From Enterobacter asburiae (lineage in GTDB: Bacteria > Pseudomonadota > Gammaproteobacteria > Enterobacterales > Enterobacteriaceae), in assembly GCF_024599655.1 (NCBI RefSeq), contig NZ_CP102247.1, forward strand, positions 2,728,001-2,792,000: DNA of 64,000 nucleotides, read 5' to 3'. Within the stretch, counting starts at the first letter, position 1. Every line of letters starts with the position of its first letter. Below the pieces are notes generated by a model. It ran no database searches. It saw only the letters and a program-made list of their open reading frames with translations, and was not told where the DNA came from. Below, in pieces: positions 34,957 to 42,711 of the stretch. The position numbers and the translations under genes were made by a program.

Positions 34957-36339
34957 ATGGAAAAGAAACTTGGCCTGAGTGCTCTGACTGCACTCGTTTT
35001 AAGCTCAATGCTGGGTGCAGGCGTATTCAGTTTGCCGCAGAATATGGCGGCCGTCGCCAGCCCTTCCGCGCTCATGATTGGCTGGGGCATTACGGGTGTC
35101 GGAATACTGCTGCTGGCCTTCGCCATGCTGCTGCTCACCCGCATTCGCCCGGACCTGGACGGCGGCATTTTCACCTATGCGCGTGAAGGTTTCGGCGAGC
35201 TGATTGGCTTCTGTTCCGCGTGGGGATACTGGCTGTGTGCGGTTATCGCCAACGTCTCCTATCTGGTTATTGTCTTCTCGGCGCTCAGTTTCTTTACCGA
35301 TACGCCTGAGCTGCGCTTCTTTGGCGACGGGAATACCTGGCAGTCTATTGTGGGCGCCTCGGTGTTGCTGTGGTTCGTCCACTGGCTGGTGTTGCGTGGC
35401 GTACAAACGGCCGCCAGCATCAACCTGGTGGCGACGCTGGCGAAACTGGTTCCGCTCGGCCTGTTTATCGTTCTGGCCTTTATTGCGTTCCGTCTGGACG
35501 TATTTAAGCTCGATTTCAGCGGCGTTGCGCTGGGCGTTCCCGTCTGGGAGCAGGTGAAAAACACGATGCTGATTACCCTTTGGGTATTCATCGGTGTTGA
35601 AGGCGCGGTCGTGGTTTCTGCCCGGGCCCGGAATAAACGCGATGTGGGCCGCGCGACGCTGCTGGCCGTACTGGCTGCGCTCGGGGTCTATCTGCTGGTG
35701 ACGCTGCTGTCGCTGGGCGTGGTGGCGCGTCCTGAGCTGGCTGAAATGCGTAACCCGTCAATGGCAGGCCTGATGGTGAAAATGCTCGGCCCCTGGGGCG
35801 ATGTGGTGATTGCCGCAGGGCTGATCGTCTCCGTCTGCGGCGCTTACCTGAGCTGGACCATCATGGCGGCTGAAGTGCCGTTCCTGGCCGCGACGCACAA
35901 GGCGTTTCCACGCCTGTTTGCCCGTCAAAACCAAAACAGCGCGCCGTCGGCATCACTCTGGCTGACCAACATCAGCGTTCAGGTCTGTCTGGTGCTGATC
36001 TGGCTCACAGGTTCAGACTATAACACCCTGCTGACCATCGCCTCGGAGATGATTCTGGTACCCTATTTCTTAGTGGGTGCGTATCTGTTAAAAATTGCCA
36101 CACGCCCGGCGCATTATGTCGTGGGTGTCGGAGCCTGTATTTACGGCCTGTGGTTGTTGTATGCTTCCGGACCTCTGCATCTGCTGCTGTCGGTAGTGCT
36201 GTACGCACCGGGTCTGCTGGTGTTTATCTACGCCCGCCGCACGCATCAGCTGGAGAACGCGCTGAAACGCCGTGAGATGGCATTAATTGGACTGCTACTG
36301 GTTGCTGCCCTACCGGCAACCTGGATGTTAATGGGATAG
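34957..36339 (+). CDS. ydgI: APC-family amino-acid antiporter YdgI (ArcD-like)
   Basis: 460 residues from the ATG at 34957 (AGGAAG upstream). Twelve to thirteen hydrophobic spans; the N-terminal LSALTALVLSSMLGAGVFSLPQNMA is the APC-family TM1 with the broken helix 'GAGVFS'. Other matches to E. coli YdgI: GGIFTYAREGFGELIGFCSAWGYWL and TLWVFIGVEGAVVVSARARNKRDVGRAT. It is annotated as a putative arginine/ornithine antiporter by homology; the substrate is not proven here. Followed 39 bp later by folM. Confidence 0.9.
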   Translation: MEKKLGLSALTALVLSSMLGAGVFSLPQNMAAVASPSALMIGWGITGVGILLLAFAMLLLTRIRPDLDGGIFTYAREGFGELIGFCSAWGYWLCAVIANVSYLVIVFSALSFFTDTPELRFFGDGNTWQSIVGASVLLWFVHWLVLRGVQTAASINLVATLAKLVPLGLFIVLAFIAFRLDVFKLDFSGVALGVPVWEQVKNTMLITLWVFIGVEGAVVVSARARNKRDVGRATLLAVLAALGVYLLVTLLSLGVVARPELAEMRNPSMAGLMVKMLGPWGDVVIAAGLIVSVCGAYLSWTIMAAEVPFLAATHKAFPRLFARQNQNSAPSASLWLTNISVQVCLVLIWLTGSDYNTLLTIASEMILVPYFLVGAYLLKIATRPAHYVVGVGACIYGLWLLYASGPLHLLLSVVLYAPGLLVFIYARRTHQLENALKRREMALIGLLLVAALPATWMLMG

Positions 36340-36378
36340 CATCGCCTTTCCCATTGTTGAACTGTAAAGGAGAATACG

Positions 36379-37101
36379 ATGGGAAATGCACCGCTTCGCC
36401 CAATACTGATTACCGGCGGAGGTCGCCGTATCGGCCTCGCCCTCGCCCATCACTTCCTCAACCTTCGCCATCCGGTCATTGTTAGCTACCGTACGGAATA
36501 CCCGTCGATTGAAGGATTACGTAAAGCCGGTGCTGTCTGCATTCAGGCTGATTTTTCAACCGATGAAGGCATTCTGGCTTTCGCGGAAGAGGTGAAATCC
36601 ACCACGACGGGGCTGCGCGCCGTGATCCATAACGCCAGCGCATGGCGTGCCGAAAAACCCGGGACGTCACTCAGCGAAACGCTCTCCGCCATGCTGCAGA
36701 TCCACGTTAATACCCCTTATCTACTCAACCACGCCCTGCAGGATCTGCTGCGCGGTCATGGGCACGCTGCGGGCGACATTATTCACTTTACCGATTATGT
36801 GGTGGAGCGCGGAAGCGACAAGCACATCGCCTACGCGGCCAGCAAAGCCGCGCTGGATAACATGACGCGCTCGTTTGCCCGCAAGCTCGCGCCCGAGGTG
36901 AAGGTGAACGCCATCGCCCCGGCGATGATTTTGTTTAACGAAAACGATGATGCGGAGTATCGCCAGCAGGCGCTGAATAAGTCGCTCATGAAAATCGCCC
37001 CGGGCGAGAAAGAGGTGATCGATCTTGTGGATTACCTGCTCACCAGCTGCTACGTCACCGGCAGAACCTTTGCCGTGGACGGCGGCCGACCGCTGCGCTA
37101 G
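36379..37101 (+). CDS. folM: Dihydromonapterin reductase / alternative dihydrofolate reductase FolM
   Basis: 240 residues, close to E. coli FolM. Short-chain dehydrogenase: PILITGGGRRIGLALAHHF (NADPH-binding TGGGRRIG), HNASAW, the catalytic Ser/Thr region FTDYVVERGSDKHIAYAASKAALDNM with YxxSK. The Arg pair in TGGGRRIG is typical of NADPH use. FolM makes tetrahydromonapterin and can reduce dihydrofolate. In E. coli ydgC lies between folM and rstA; here only 110 bp separate them and no ydgC is present. Confidence 0.95.
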   Translation: MGNAPLRPILITGGGRRIGLALAHHFLNLRHPVIVSYRTEYPSIEGLRKAGAVCIQADFSTDEGILAFAEEVKSTTTGLRAVIHNASAWRAEKPGTSLSETLSAMLQIHVNTPYLLNHALQDLLRGHGHAAGDIIHFTDYVVERGSDKHIAYAASKAALDNMTRSFARKLAPEVKVNAIAPAMILFNENDDAEYRQQALNKSLMKIAPGEKEVIDLVDYLLTSCYVTGRTFAVDGGRPLR

Positions 37102-37211
37102 TGAAAGCAAATAACAGACTGAATAGCGCAACCGGCGTTAATTTTGAAAGATTAATGGAAGGTTAAGGTTTCGCAGTGTATGTTGGCTTTTTTCACGAAA
37201 ACAGACGCTGT

Positions 37212-37928
37212 ATGAATAAGATTGTTTATGTTGAAGACGAACCCGAAGTCGGGCAACTGATCGCCGCCTATCTGGGTAAACATGATATGGACGTCATTGT
37301 TGAACCTCGCGGCGATCGTGCCGAAGAGGTGGTCGTCCGTGAAAACCCGGATCTGGTGCTGCTGGATATCATGTTGCCAGGCAAAGACGGTATGACGCTC
37401 TGCCGTGACCTGCGCGCCCGCTGGGAGGGACCTATCGTCCTGCTCACCTCACTGGACAGCGATATGAACCACATTTTGTCGCTGGAGATGGGTGCCAATG
37501 ACTACATTCTGAAAACCACACCGCCTGCCGTCCTGCTTGCACGCCTGCGCCTGCATTTACGCCAGCACGCCAGCATCGAACGCGAAGCGCCCGCGCCGTC
37601 TCTGACGCCGCACAAAGCGATGCGCTTCGGTACTCTGTCTATTGACCCCATTAACCGCCAGGTGCTGCTCTCTGGCGAGCTTATCGCCCTCTCCACCGCA
37701 GATTTTGACCTGCTGTGGGAGCTGGCAACGCACGCCGGGCAAATCATGGACCGCGACGCGCTGCTGAAAAATCTGCGCGGCGTGAGCTATGACGGAATGG
37801 ACCGCAGCGTTGACGTGGCGATTTCGCGTCTGCGCAAAAAGCTGCAGGATAACGCTACCGAGCCCTACCGCATTAAAACCGTGCGTAATAAGGGTTACCT
37901 GTTTGCCCCGCATGCCTGGGAAACCTGA
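37212..37928 (+). CDS. rstA: Response regulator RstA
   Basis: 238 residues, end-to-end match to E. coli RstA (NKIVYVEDEPEVGQLIAAYL; phospho-acceptor D52 in VLLDIMLPG; conserved IVLLTSLDSDMNHIL; winged helix ending IKTVRNKGYLFAPHAWE). ATG at 37212 agrees with E. coli. RstA is PhoP-induced in E. coli and acts on genes such as asr, csgD and feoB. Its sensor gene rstB is normally directly downstream; here a hairpin, a small gene and then only the first eight rstB codons follow before the prophage. Confidence 0.96.
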   Translation: MNKIVYVEDEPEVGQLIAAYLGKHDMDVIVEPRGDRAEEVVVRENPDLVLLDIMLPGKDGMTLCRDLRARWEGPIVLLTSLDSDMNHILSLEMGANDYILKTTPPAVLLARLRLHLRQHASIEREAPAPSLTPHKAMRFGTLSIDPINRQVLLSGELIALSTADFDLLWELATHAGQIMDRDALLKNLRGVSYDGMDRSVDVAISRLRKKLQDNATEPYRIKTVRNKGYLFAPHAWET

Positions 37929-37953
37929 TTCCGTTATCTGGCTAGCATAACGT

Positions 37954-37996
37954 GCGCGAAATGAAGGCATTACACAGCGATGTCCTTCTTTCGCGC
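37954..37996 (+). terminator. Hairpin after rstA
   Basis: GCGCGAAATGAAGG pairs with CCTTCTTTCGCGC (one bulged base) over a loop of about 16 nt, followed by GTTTATTTTTA. It lies 25 bp after the rstA stop, so rstA is probably not co-transcribed fully with what follows. Confidence 0.6.
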
Positions 37997-38180
37997 GTTT
38001 ATTTTTACGTTTGCGCAACAATTAACTTGCTAAGCACGCGAACTATCCCATAATTAAAACTTCATCCATCCTTTCTACAGCCAGCACTGCCCCGGCGACA
38101 TGCAGACTCTTTTATCACCGTGAAGCTCTCACGATACCTCTCCCATAAAATCTTGAAATGAGGATTTAAGCCCATGAAAT

Positions 38181-38441
38181 ATGTATAGCTACAGTCAGGT
38201 AGAAGCCATCAAAACCAATCTTGAATGGATTGTTAATCAGGCAGCGCTTAGCTATCCCTCCCCCTCACGCGCCGATCAAAAAGCGATCTTTGATCTCCTT
38301 GAACTCATCCAGTCTTACGAAATTCTCCTGGATTTAATTCGCGAATTCGGGGCCGATGTGATTGATATGCACATTGCGGAAGGACTGGCCGTAACGGAAA
38401 CACTCATCGCCAAGGTAAAAAACAGCGCGAAAGCCATGTAA
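38181..38441 (+). CDS. Small protein of unknown function between rstA and rstB
   Basis: 86 residues, not recognised, strongly helical (EAIKTNLEWIVNQAALSY, ADQKAIFDLLELIQSYEILLDLIREFG). The start is odd: a good AGGA sits nine bases before an ATG at 38174 that opens MKYV-stop, while the long frame starts at the ATG at 38181, 16 bases from the AGGA. Translation may need re-initiation, or a small deletion has displaced the original start so that an N-terminus such as MKYxYSYSQ was lost. It ends at a 9 bp hairpin (38454-38481). It is host DNA, because the rstB start lies to its right. Confidence 0.5.
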   Translation: MYSYSQVEAIKTNLEWIVNQAALSYPSPSRADQKAIFDLLELIQSYEILLDLIREFGADVIDMHIAEGLAVTETLIAKVKNSAKAM

Positions 38442-38453
38442 CACGCTTCACAG

Positions 38454-38481
38454 ACATGAAAATATCGACGGGTTTTCATGT
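38454..38481 (+). other. Perfect stem-loop upstream of rstB remnant
   Basis: ACATGAAAA pairs exactly with TTTTCATGT over a 10 nt loop. No T-run follows; probably an mRNA hairpin ending the small gene's transcript. Confidence 0.5.
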
Positions 38482-38516
38482 ATATTCTGCACAAAGCGTT
38501 TCTTCGGTGAGATCCA

Positions 38517-38543
38517 ATGAAAAAGCTGTTTGTGCAGTTTTAG
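38517..38543 (+). pseudogene. rstB: 5' remnant of sensor kinase gene rstB, cut by the prophage
   Basis: ATG at 38517 with GGTGAG seven bases upstream encodes MKKLFVQF and then TAG. E. coli RstB starts MKKLFIQFYLLLF, so seven of eight residues agree, immediately downstream of the rstA region where rstB is expected. The frame breaks exactly where phage-type sequence begins. The rest of rstB should lie on the far side of the prophage, outside the window. What is seen: the eight codons, the RBS, the stop. What is inferred: that this is the attachment site. RstB would be lost or expressed from a different 5' end. Confidence 0.78.
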
Positions 38544-38892
38544 TGTGCAGAAAATCCGCAACTCGTTGAAATAGCTTTATTTGTCTTGATATCAGTGAGT
38601 TAGCCAGAAACGTTTAACGGACATCTACGGACGTGTACGGTCTTTTTTGTGCCCCTATCGGTGTCCCTTCCTTCAAAATGCCCCCAAATTTGCCCCCATA
38701 ATTCTGATTCGATTGGCTGATTTGCGAGCACTTTTCCAGTTTTTAAACCTCCTGCTTTACTGCCCCCAACTCCCAACAGCATAATCACCGTGAATGAGTT
38801 GTATGACTTAATCGGCGTGCGCTATTTTGTTGATTACTGCTTGTTTGCATGGCATTACTTCACTCCCCTTATGACATTTGAGAAGGACTTCT
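38544..38892. other. Left prophage edge, non-coding
   Basis: About 350 bp between the rstB remnant and the first phage gene. The TGTGCAG found in rstB (38531-38537) recurs directly at 38544-38550. Three TGCCCC motifs occur at about 38649-38700. A minus-strand open frame here (38600-38788) has no recognisable protein character. No tRNA gene is visible. Confidence 0.5.
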
Positions 38893-39348
38893 ATGAAACA
38901 ATTATTCTCTCACCTTCCGGAGGAATTCCTCCATACTCACCTCGGTAAATTCAGATTTGGATCCTTTGACGACATCCCAAAAGACGATGAACCGTTTGTC
39001 TACCCTAAGTTCAGCGACATTCGTTTCATTCTACCTCCTGTGTTTGCTCAAGAGGGTGGATGCATCATTTTTGCCGATGGGTTAAAAATTCTGGAAAGCA
39101 TGGGGGATGAGGCATTTAACATCGACCCAATTCGCTGGCACAAAGTTAAAAGCTACATTGCCAACGGTATTGTCGAGTATCCGGAGATGAGCTCGCCATT
39201 CCGAATTATGGATGGTCGGCACAGAACCCTCGCTCTTACTCAACTTTATCCTGGTATAAAAATTCCAGTTATCGTCCCTCACAGCCTTCACAGTGAAGTT
39301 ATTGAAACAGGAATTTTCAATAAAGCGATCGTTGAACCAATGCTTTAA
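38893..39348 (+). CDS. ParB/Srx-like small protein at the prophage edge
   Basis: 151 residues from the ATG at 38893, six bases after AAGGA. The segment FRIMDGRHRTLALTQLYPGIKIPVIVP resembles the 'DG-x-HR-hydrophobic ... IPV.V' core of ParB N-terminal/sulfiredoxin-like domains, which in phage proteins can be CTPases or nucleases. The rest gives no match I recognise. Composition is more AT-rich than the host genes. It is the gene nearest the attachment site on this side and is on the plus strand, opposite the late genes, as lysogenic accessory genes often are. Confidence 0.5.
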   Translation: MKQLFSHLPEEFLHTHLGKFRFGSFDDIPKDDEPFVYPKFSDIRFILPPVFAQEGGCIIFADGLKILESMGDEAFNIDPIRWHKVKSYIANGIVEYPEMSSPFRIMDGRHRTLALTQLYPGIKIPVIVPHSLHSEVIETGIFNKAIVEPML

Positions 39349-39437
39349 CTGCAGGTAGATAGGCAGGCAATACATTGGTCCCCATTTAGTGTGCTTATCT
39401 GTGCCTATACTTTCAGTCTGACAACTGGAGGTGCCCG

Positions 39438-40107
39438 ATGTGTGGACGTTTTGCACAATCCCAAACCCGTGAAGAATATCTGACATACCTGGCCGATGAA
39501 GCGGATCGCATACGACCCTGAACCTATTGGCCAGTACAACGTGGCACCAGGCACTAAGGTTTTGCTGCTGAGCGAACGCGACGAGAAACTGCATCTTGAT
39601 CCTGTTTTCTGGGGTTACGCACCCGGGTGGTGGGGTAAGCCGCCACTGATTAACGCGCGCGTCGAGACGGCGGCCACTAGCAGAATGTTTAAACCACTCT
39701 GGCAGCATGGCCGGGCGATATGCTTCGCCGATGGATGGTTCGAGTGGAAAAAAGAAGGCGACATAAAACAACCCTACTTTATCCACCGCGCTGACGGTCA
39801 GCCCATTTTTATGGCGGCGATCGGCAGCACGCCGTTCGAGCGTGGAGATGAAGCTGAAGGTTTTCTCATCGTGACGTCCGCAGTTGATAAAGGCTTGGTT
39901 GATATCCACGATCGCAGGCCACTAGTTCTGTCACCGGAAGCGGCCCGCGAATGGATGCGGCAGGATGTTGGTGGGACGGAGGCTGAAGTGATAGCCGCCG
40001 ACGGCGCTGTGCCAGCCGATAAATTCATTTGGCACCCCGTTCTACCCTCAGTAGGCAATCCTCGTAATCAAGGATCTGATTTGATTATGCCAATACACTC
40101 TGTCTAG
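39438..40107 (+). pseudogene. SRAP (YedK/HMCES-like) abasic-site protein, frameshifted after codon 27
   Basis: ATG at 39438 after TGGAGGTG gives MCGRFAQSQTREEYLTYLADEADRIRP then TGA at 39519. The remaining domain is intact in the +1 frame up to 40107: EPIGQYNVAPGTKVLLLSERDE, LINARVETAATSRMF, FADGWFEWKK, DIHDRRPLVLSPEAAREWM, all close to E. coli YedK. The crosslinking Cys2 is therefore in one frame and the Asn (NARVETA), Glu (WFEWKK) and His (DIHDRR) active-site residues in the other. SRAP proteins form a thiazolidine link with abasic sites in ssDNA. The break falls at CCC-TGA, a codon pair known to permit +1 slipping, so the gene is either dead or recoded. An ATG at 39496 could start a shorter product lacking Cys2. 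Confidence 0.8.
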
Positions 40108-40121
40108 CTTTCAACATTATT

Positions 40122-40151
40122 TTTACTTTTATTACTCTTGCATAGTATAAT
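40122..40151 (+). promoter_or_regulatory. Candidate promoter of the Lys-Glu-repeat membrane protein gene
   Basis: TTTACT (40122) and a perfect TATAAT (40146) are 18 bp apart and lie 30 bp before the gene start, suggesting independent expression in the lysogen. Confidence 0.55.
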
Positions 40152-40180
40152 TTCGAAAAGGAAATGACAGAGCAGATACT

Positions 40181-40972
40181 ATGTGGAATTATATTAAAAA
40201 TAACGAAGCAATTACTGTTGCTATACTTAGTGCACTAGCTTACGTCGCCACGTATATCTTCGAGTGTGGATATGCAAATTTTTACGGCATCCCAAAAGAG
40301 TTAATATCCATCTCTTTGGGAAATATTATAACAATGTCCCTCACTCTTTTTGTTGTGTCTTACATGTGTTTCATTTTCTGCAGCCTTCCTCTGGTATTAA
40401 TGACTAGACTGAATAAAAATATATACATATCAACCATATTACCACGTATAATCTCATTTTCCATTTTTGTTACAATCATTCTTTTTTTGAATGGTTCCGC
40501 TAATTATATTAATTTAAAGAAAACCATTTATACTATGGTGGCAATTTTCTTTATGGCTTCATTTATGGCTTTCCTCAAGGAGAAGGAGAAGGAGAAGGAG
40601 AAGGAGAAGGAGAAGGAGAAGGAGAAGGAGAATGCCATACAAATGAACGAAGCCTCACCTTTCAAAGTAATTGACAGCGCTTTTGCAAATTTATTTATTG
40701 CGGGTGCAGCGTCGATGATATTTATTTTAAGCTGCGGGACATATATTGCTAAAACCACCTTACCTTTAGGGAATATTCAGTTAAGTGGTAAGGAATACTC
40801 TATCATTCGTGTTTATGGAGAGAATTTTATAGCCATAGAAAAAGAAGACATGAGTAAGGAAACTGCAAAAAGAAATAAAATCTATATATTTAAAGGTGAA
40901 GACCTTAAGTCCACCCCAATTATTACCCATGAAGTAAAACCAGCCAAGGAAAATAAAATCAACACTCCTTAG
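40181..40972 (+). CDS. Membrane protein with Lys-Glu repeat, unknown function
   Basis: 263 residues, very AT-rich compared with its neighbours, so probably acquired separately. Hydrophobic spans near 12-32, 45-72, 88-107, 112-130 and 168-190 suggest about five membrane helices. Between spans four and five lies nine consecutive Lys-Glu pairs encoded by nine exact AAGGAG copies. The C-terminal 70 residues are soluble and Lys/Glu-rich. On the plus strand with its own promoter beside the prophage umuDC, it fits a lysogenic-conversion or exclusion gene, but no family is recognised. The start lacks a strong ribosome-binding site. Confidence 0.6.
   Translation: MWNYIKNNEAITVAILSALAYVATYIFECGYANFYGIPKELISISLGNIITMSLTLFVVSYMCFIFCSLPLVLMTRLNKNIYISTILPRIISFSIFVTIILFLNGSANYINLKKTIYTMVAIFFMASFMAFLKEKEKEKEKEKEKEKEKENAIQMNEASPFKVIDSAFANLFIAGAASMIFILSCGTYIAKTTLPLGNIQLSGKEYSIIRVYGENFIAIEKEDMSKETAKRNKIYIFKGEDLKSTPIITHEVKPAKENKINTP
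40577..40630 (+). repeat. AAGGAG hexanucleotide tandem repeat, nine copies
   Basis: Nine perfect AAGGAG units encode (Lys-Glu)9. Length changes by slippage would keep the frame and only alter the linker length. Confidence 0.95.
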
Positions 40973-41005
40973 ATAAAAACAAGCCACTTTAAATATTTTA
41001 AAGTT

Positions 41006-42274
41006 TCATTTCACACTTATTAAATCTGCGAATCTTGTTGTATACCGCGGCGACAGCATTTCGCGTTTCATCTGCCACTGCTGCTGAATGCCCTGTCCGG
41101 CAAAGTAAAGAGTTCCTTTCCCATCTTTCGCATTCAAGTGATCGAGCACCTCCATCAATCTTTCACTACCGGCACGCGGCGCGTTCTCGTCGAACAAGTT
41201 GAGCTGGGCCACACCCTGGCTGAAGAAGTCACCCAGCATTATGCCGGCTTTCTGGTACCGGTGACCATCCTTCCAGATTTTGTCTAGGCACTTTACCGCG
41301 GCGTTGATAATGTCGCGGGAATCCTGAGTGGGGGTGAGAAGCTTCATGGACGCACTGTTACCGTAATACGGCTCTTTAAGCGCAAAGGGAGAGGTTTTCA
41401 CGAACGCAGAGATAAAGCGGCAGTACTGATGTTCACCCCGAAGTTTTTCAGCACCACGGGCGGCATAGCTGCAGATAGCCTGGCGCATTTGTTCATACTC
41501 AGTAACGCGTTCGCCGAATGACCGACTGCAGACGATTTCCTGCTTAGCTGGTGCAAATTCCTCCAGATCGAGGCATGGCTCTCCGCGTAGCTCCCTAACC
41601 GTTCGCTCGAGTACCACGTTAAAGTGTTTACGGATAATCCACGTACTCTGCTCAGAGAGATCCAGAGCTGTTTTGATGCCCATGGCATTCAGCTTCTTGC
41701 TTATGCGCCTGCCGACGCCCCACACGTCCTCAACGGGTACCAGGGCAAGGAGTCGGCGCTGGCGATCGATATTGGACAGGTCCACTACCCCGCCCGTTTG
41801 CCGCTGCCATTTCTTGGCCGCGTGATTGGCCAGCTTCGCCAGTGTCTTTGTCTGGGCTATCCCAACCCCAACAGTCAGGTGCGTACGCTTCTGAACCGTA
41901 GCGCGGATTTCTTTGCCGAAGTCAGTCAGGTCCCGGCAGTTGCGAACGCCAGTCAGGTCGCAAAAAGCTTCATCGATACTGTAAATTTCGACGCGGGGGC
42001 TCATTTCTTCGAGCGTTGTCATTACACGGTTCGACATGTCCGCATAAAGCTCGTAGTTACTGCTGAAGCAAACAACGCCAGCACGCCGGAAAAGCTCTCT
42101 TTGTTTGAAGAAAGGCTCTCCCATGGTAATTCCAGCGGCCTTGGCCTCGGCGCTTCGTGCGATTACACAGCCATCATTATTTGAGAGAACGACAACCGGG
42201 CGCCCTCTCAGGTCAGGCCTGAATACGGTCTCGCATGATGCGTAGAACGAATTCACATCACAGAGCGCAAACAT
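41006..42274 (-). CDS. umuC: Prophage UmuC (pol V catalytic subunit)
   Basis: 422 residues, complete Y-family polymerase: D6 in MFALCDVNSFYASCE, YSIDEAF near 101, LTVGVGIAQTKTLAKLANHAAKKW, RELRGEPCLDLEEF, clamp-binding AQLNLFDE. It is similar along its entire length to the chromosomal UmuC of this window. It starts 2 bp after the umuD stop. Phage-borne umuDC operons occur in N15 and related phages. Possible roles are translesion synthesis on phage DNA or mutator effect on the host. Confidence 0.93.
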   Translation of the reverse strand: MFALCDVNSFYASCETVFRPDLRGRPVVVLSNNDGCVIARSAEAKAAGITMGEPFFKQRELFRRAGVVCFSSNYELYADMSNRVMTTLEEMSPRVEIYSIDEAFCDLTGVRNCRDLTDFGKEIRATVQKRTHLTVGVGIAQTKTLAKLANHAAKKWQRQTGGVVDLSNIDRQRRLLALVPVEDVWGVGRRISKKLNAMGIKTALDLSEQSTWIIRKHFNVVLERTVRELRGEPCLDLEEFAPAKQEIVCSRSFGERVTEYEQMRQAICSYAARGAEKLRGEHQYCRFISAFVKTSPFALKEPYYGNSASMKLLTPTQDSRDIINAAVKCLDKIWKDGHRYQKAGIMLGDFFSQGVAQLNLFDENAPRAGSERLMEVLDHLNAKDGKGTLYFAGQGIQQQWQMKREMLSPRYTTRFADLISVK

Positions 42275-42276
42275 AG

Positions 42277-42696
42277 TCAGCTCGCCGATTTGACGATGAA
42301 AGTAACAACGCCGAAAACGTCCAGCGTATCTTCGTTGCCTACAACAATCGGACTGTAGGCGCTGTTCATAGGATTGAGCTGCACTGTCGGTCGAAGCTGC
42401 AGGCGTTTAACAGTGAATTCCCCTTCTACTGCGGCGATGACAATGTCACCGTGCTCAGCCGTGCGCGAACTGTCCACCACCAGCAGATCGCCGTCACTGA
42501 TCCCGGCTTCAATCATCGAGTCGCCTGCAGCTTTAACGAAATACGTTGAGCTCGGATGAGCGACAAGTAACTCATTGAGATCGATACGCTGTTCAACGTA
42601 ATCAGCTGCGGGACTTGGGAAACCACACTGAACTAAGTCACTGAAAAGCGGGAGAGCGATAATTTCTCGCAGTTCTGTTGGCCTGATGAATTCCAT
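42277..42696 (-). CDS. umuD: Prophage UmuD
   Basis: 139 residues from the ATG at 42696; the longer open frame (to 42774) would cross the LexA box. The cleavage pair C24-G25 (VQCGFPSP), S60 (AAGDSMI) and K97 (EFTVKRL) are at canonical positions, so it should self-cleave to UmuD'. It leads the second umuDC operon, in the same orientation as the chromosomal one about 25 kb away. Confidence 0.93.
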   Translation of the reverse strand: MEFIRPTELREIIALPLFSDLVQCGFPSPAADYVEQRIDLNELLVAHPSSTYFVKAAGDSMIEAGISDGDLLVVDSSRTAEHGDIVIAAVEGEFTVKRLQLRPTVQLNPMNSAYSPIVVGNEDTLDVFGVVTFIVKSAS

Positions 42697-42711
42697 TGCA
42701 CACACCTCAAA

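Noticed and set aside
38465..38500. dif-like core (ATGTATATT) upstream of rstB remnant, possible XerCD integration
   Set aside because: Only the central nine bases resemble dif; neither the XerC nor XerD arm matches, and the rstB break explains the junction better.
37929..38516. This stretch as phage DNA
   Set aside because: The rstB start lies to its right at 38517, so the stretch is host DNA between rstA and rstB.
38600..38788. Minus-strand 62-codon frame at the prophage edge as integrase fragment
   Set aside because: The translation has no tyrosine recombinase motif and unusual composition (Gly/Lys/Arg runs from C-rich DNA); treated as non-coding.
40577..40630. AAGGAG tandem repeat as a CRISPR or array of ribosome-binding sites
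   Set aside because: Units are six bases, perfectly in frame inside a gene; no spacers and no start codons after the units.
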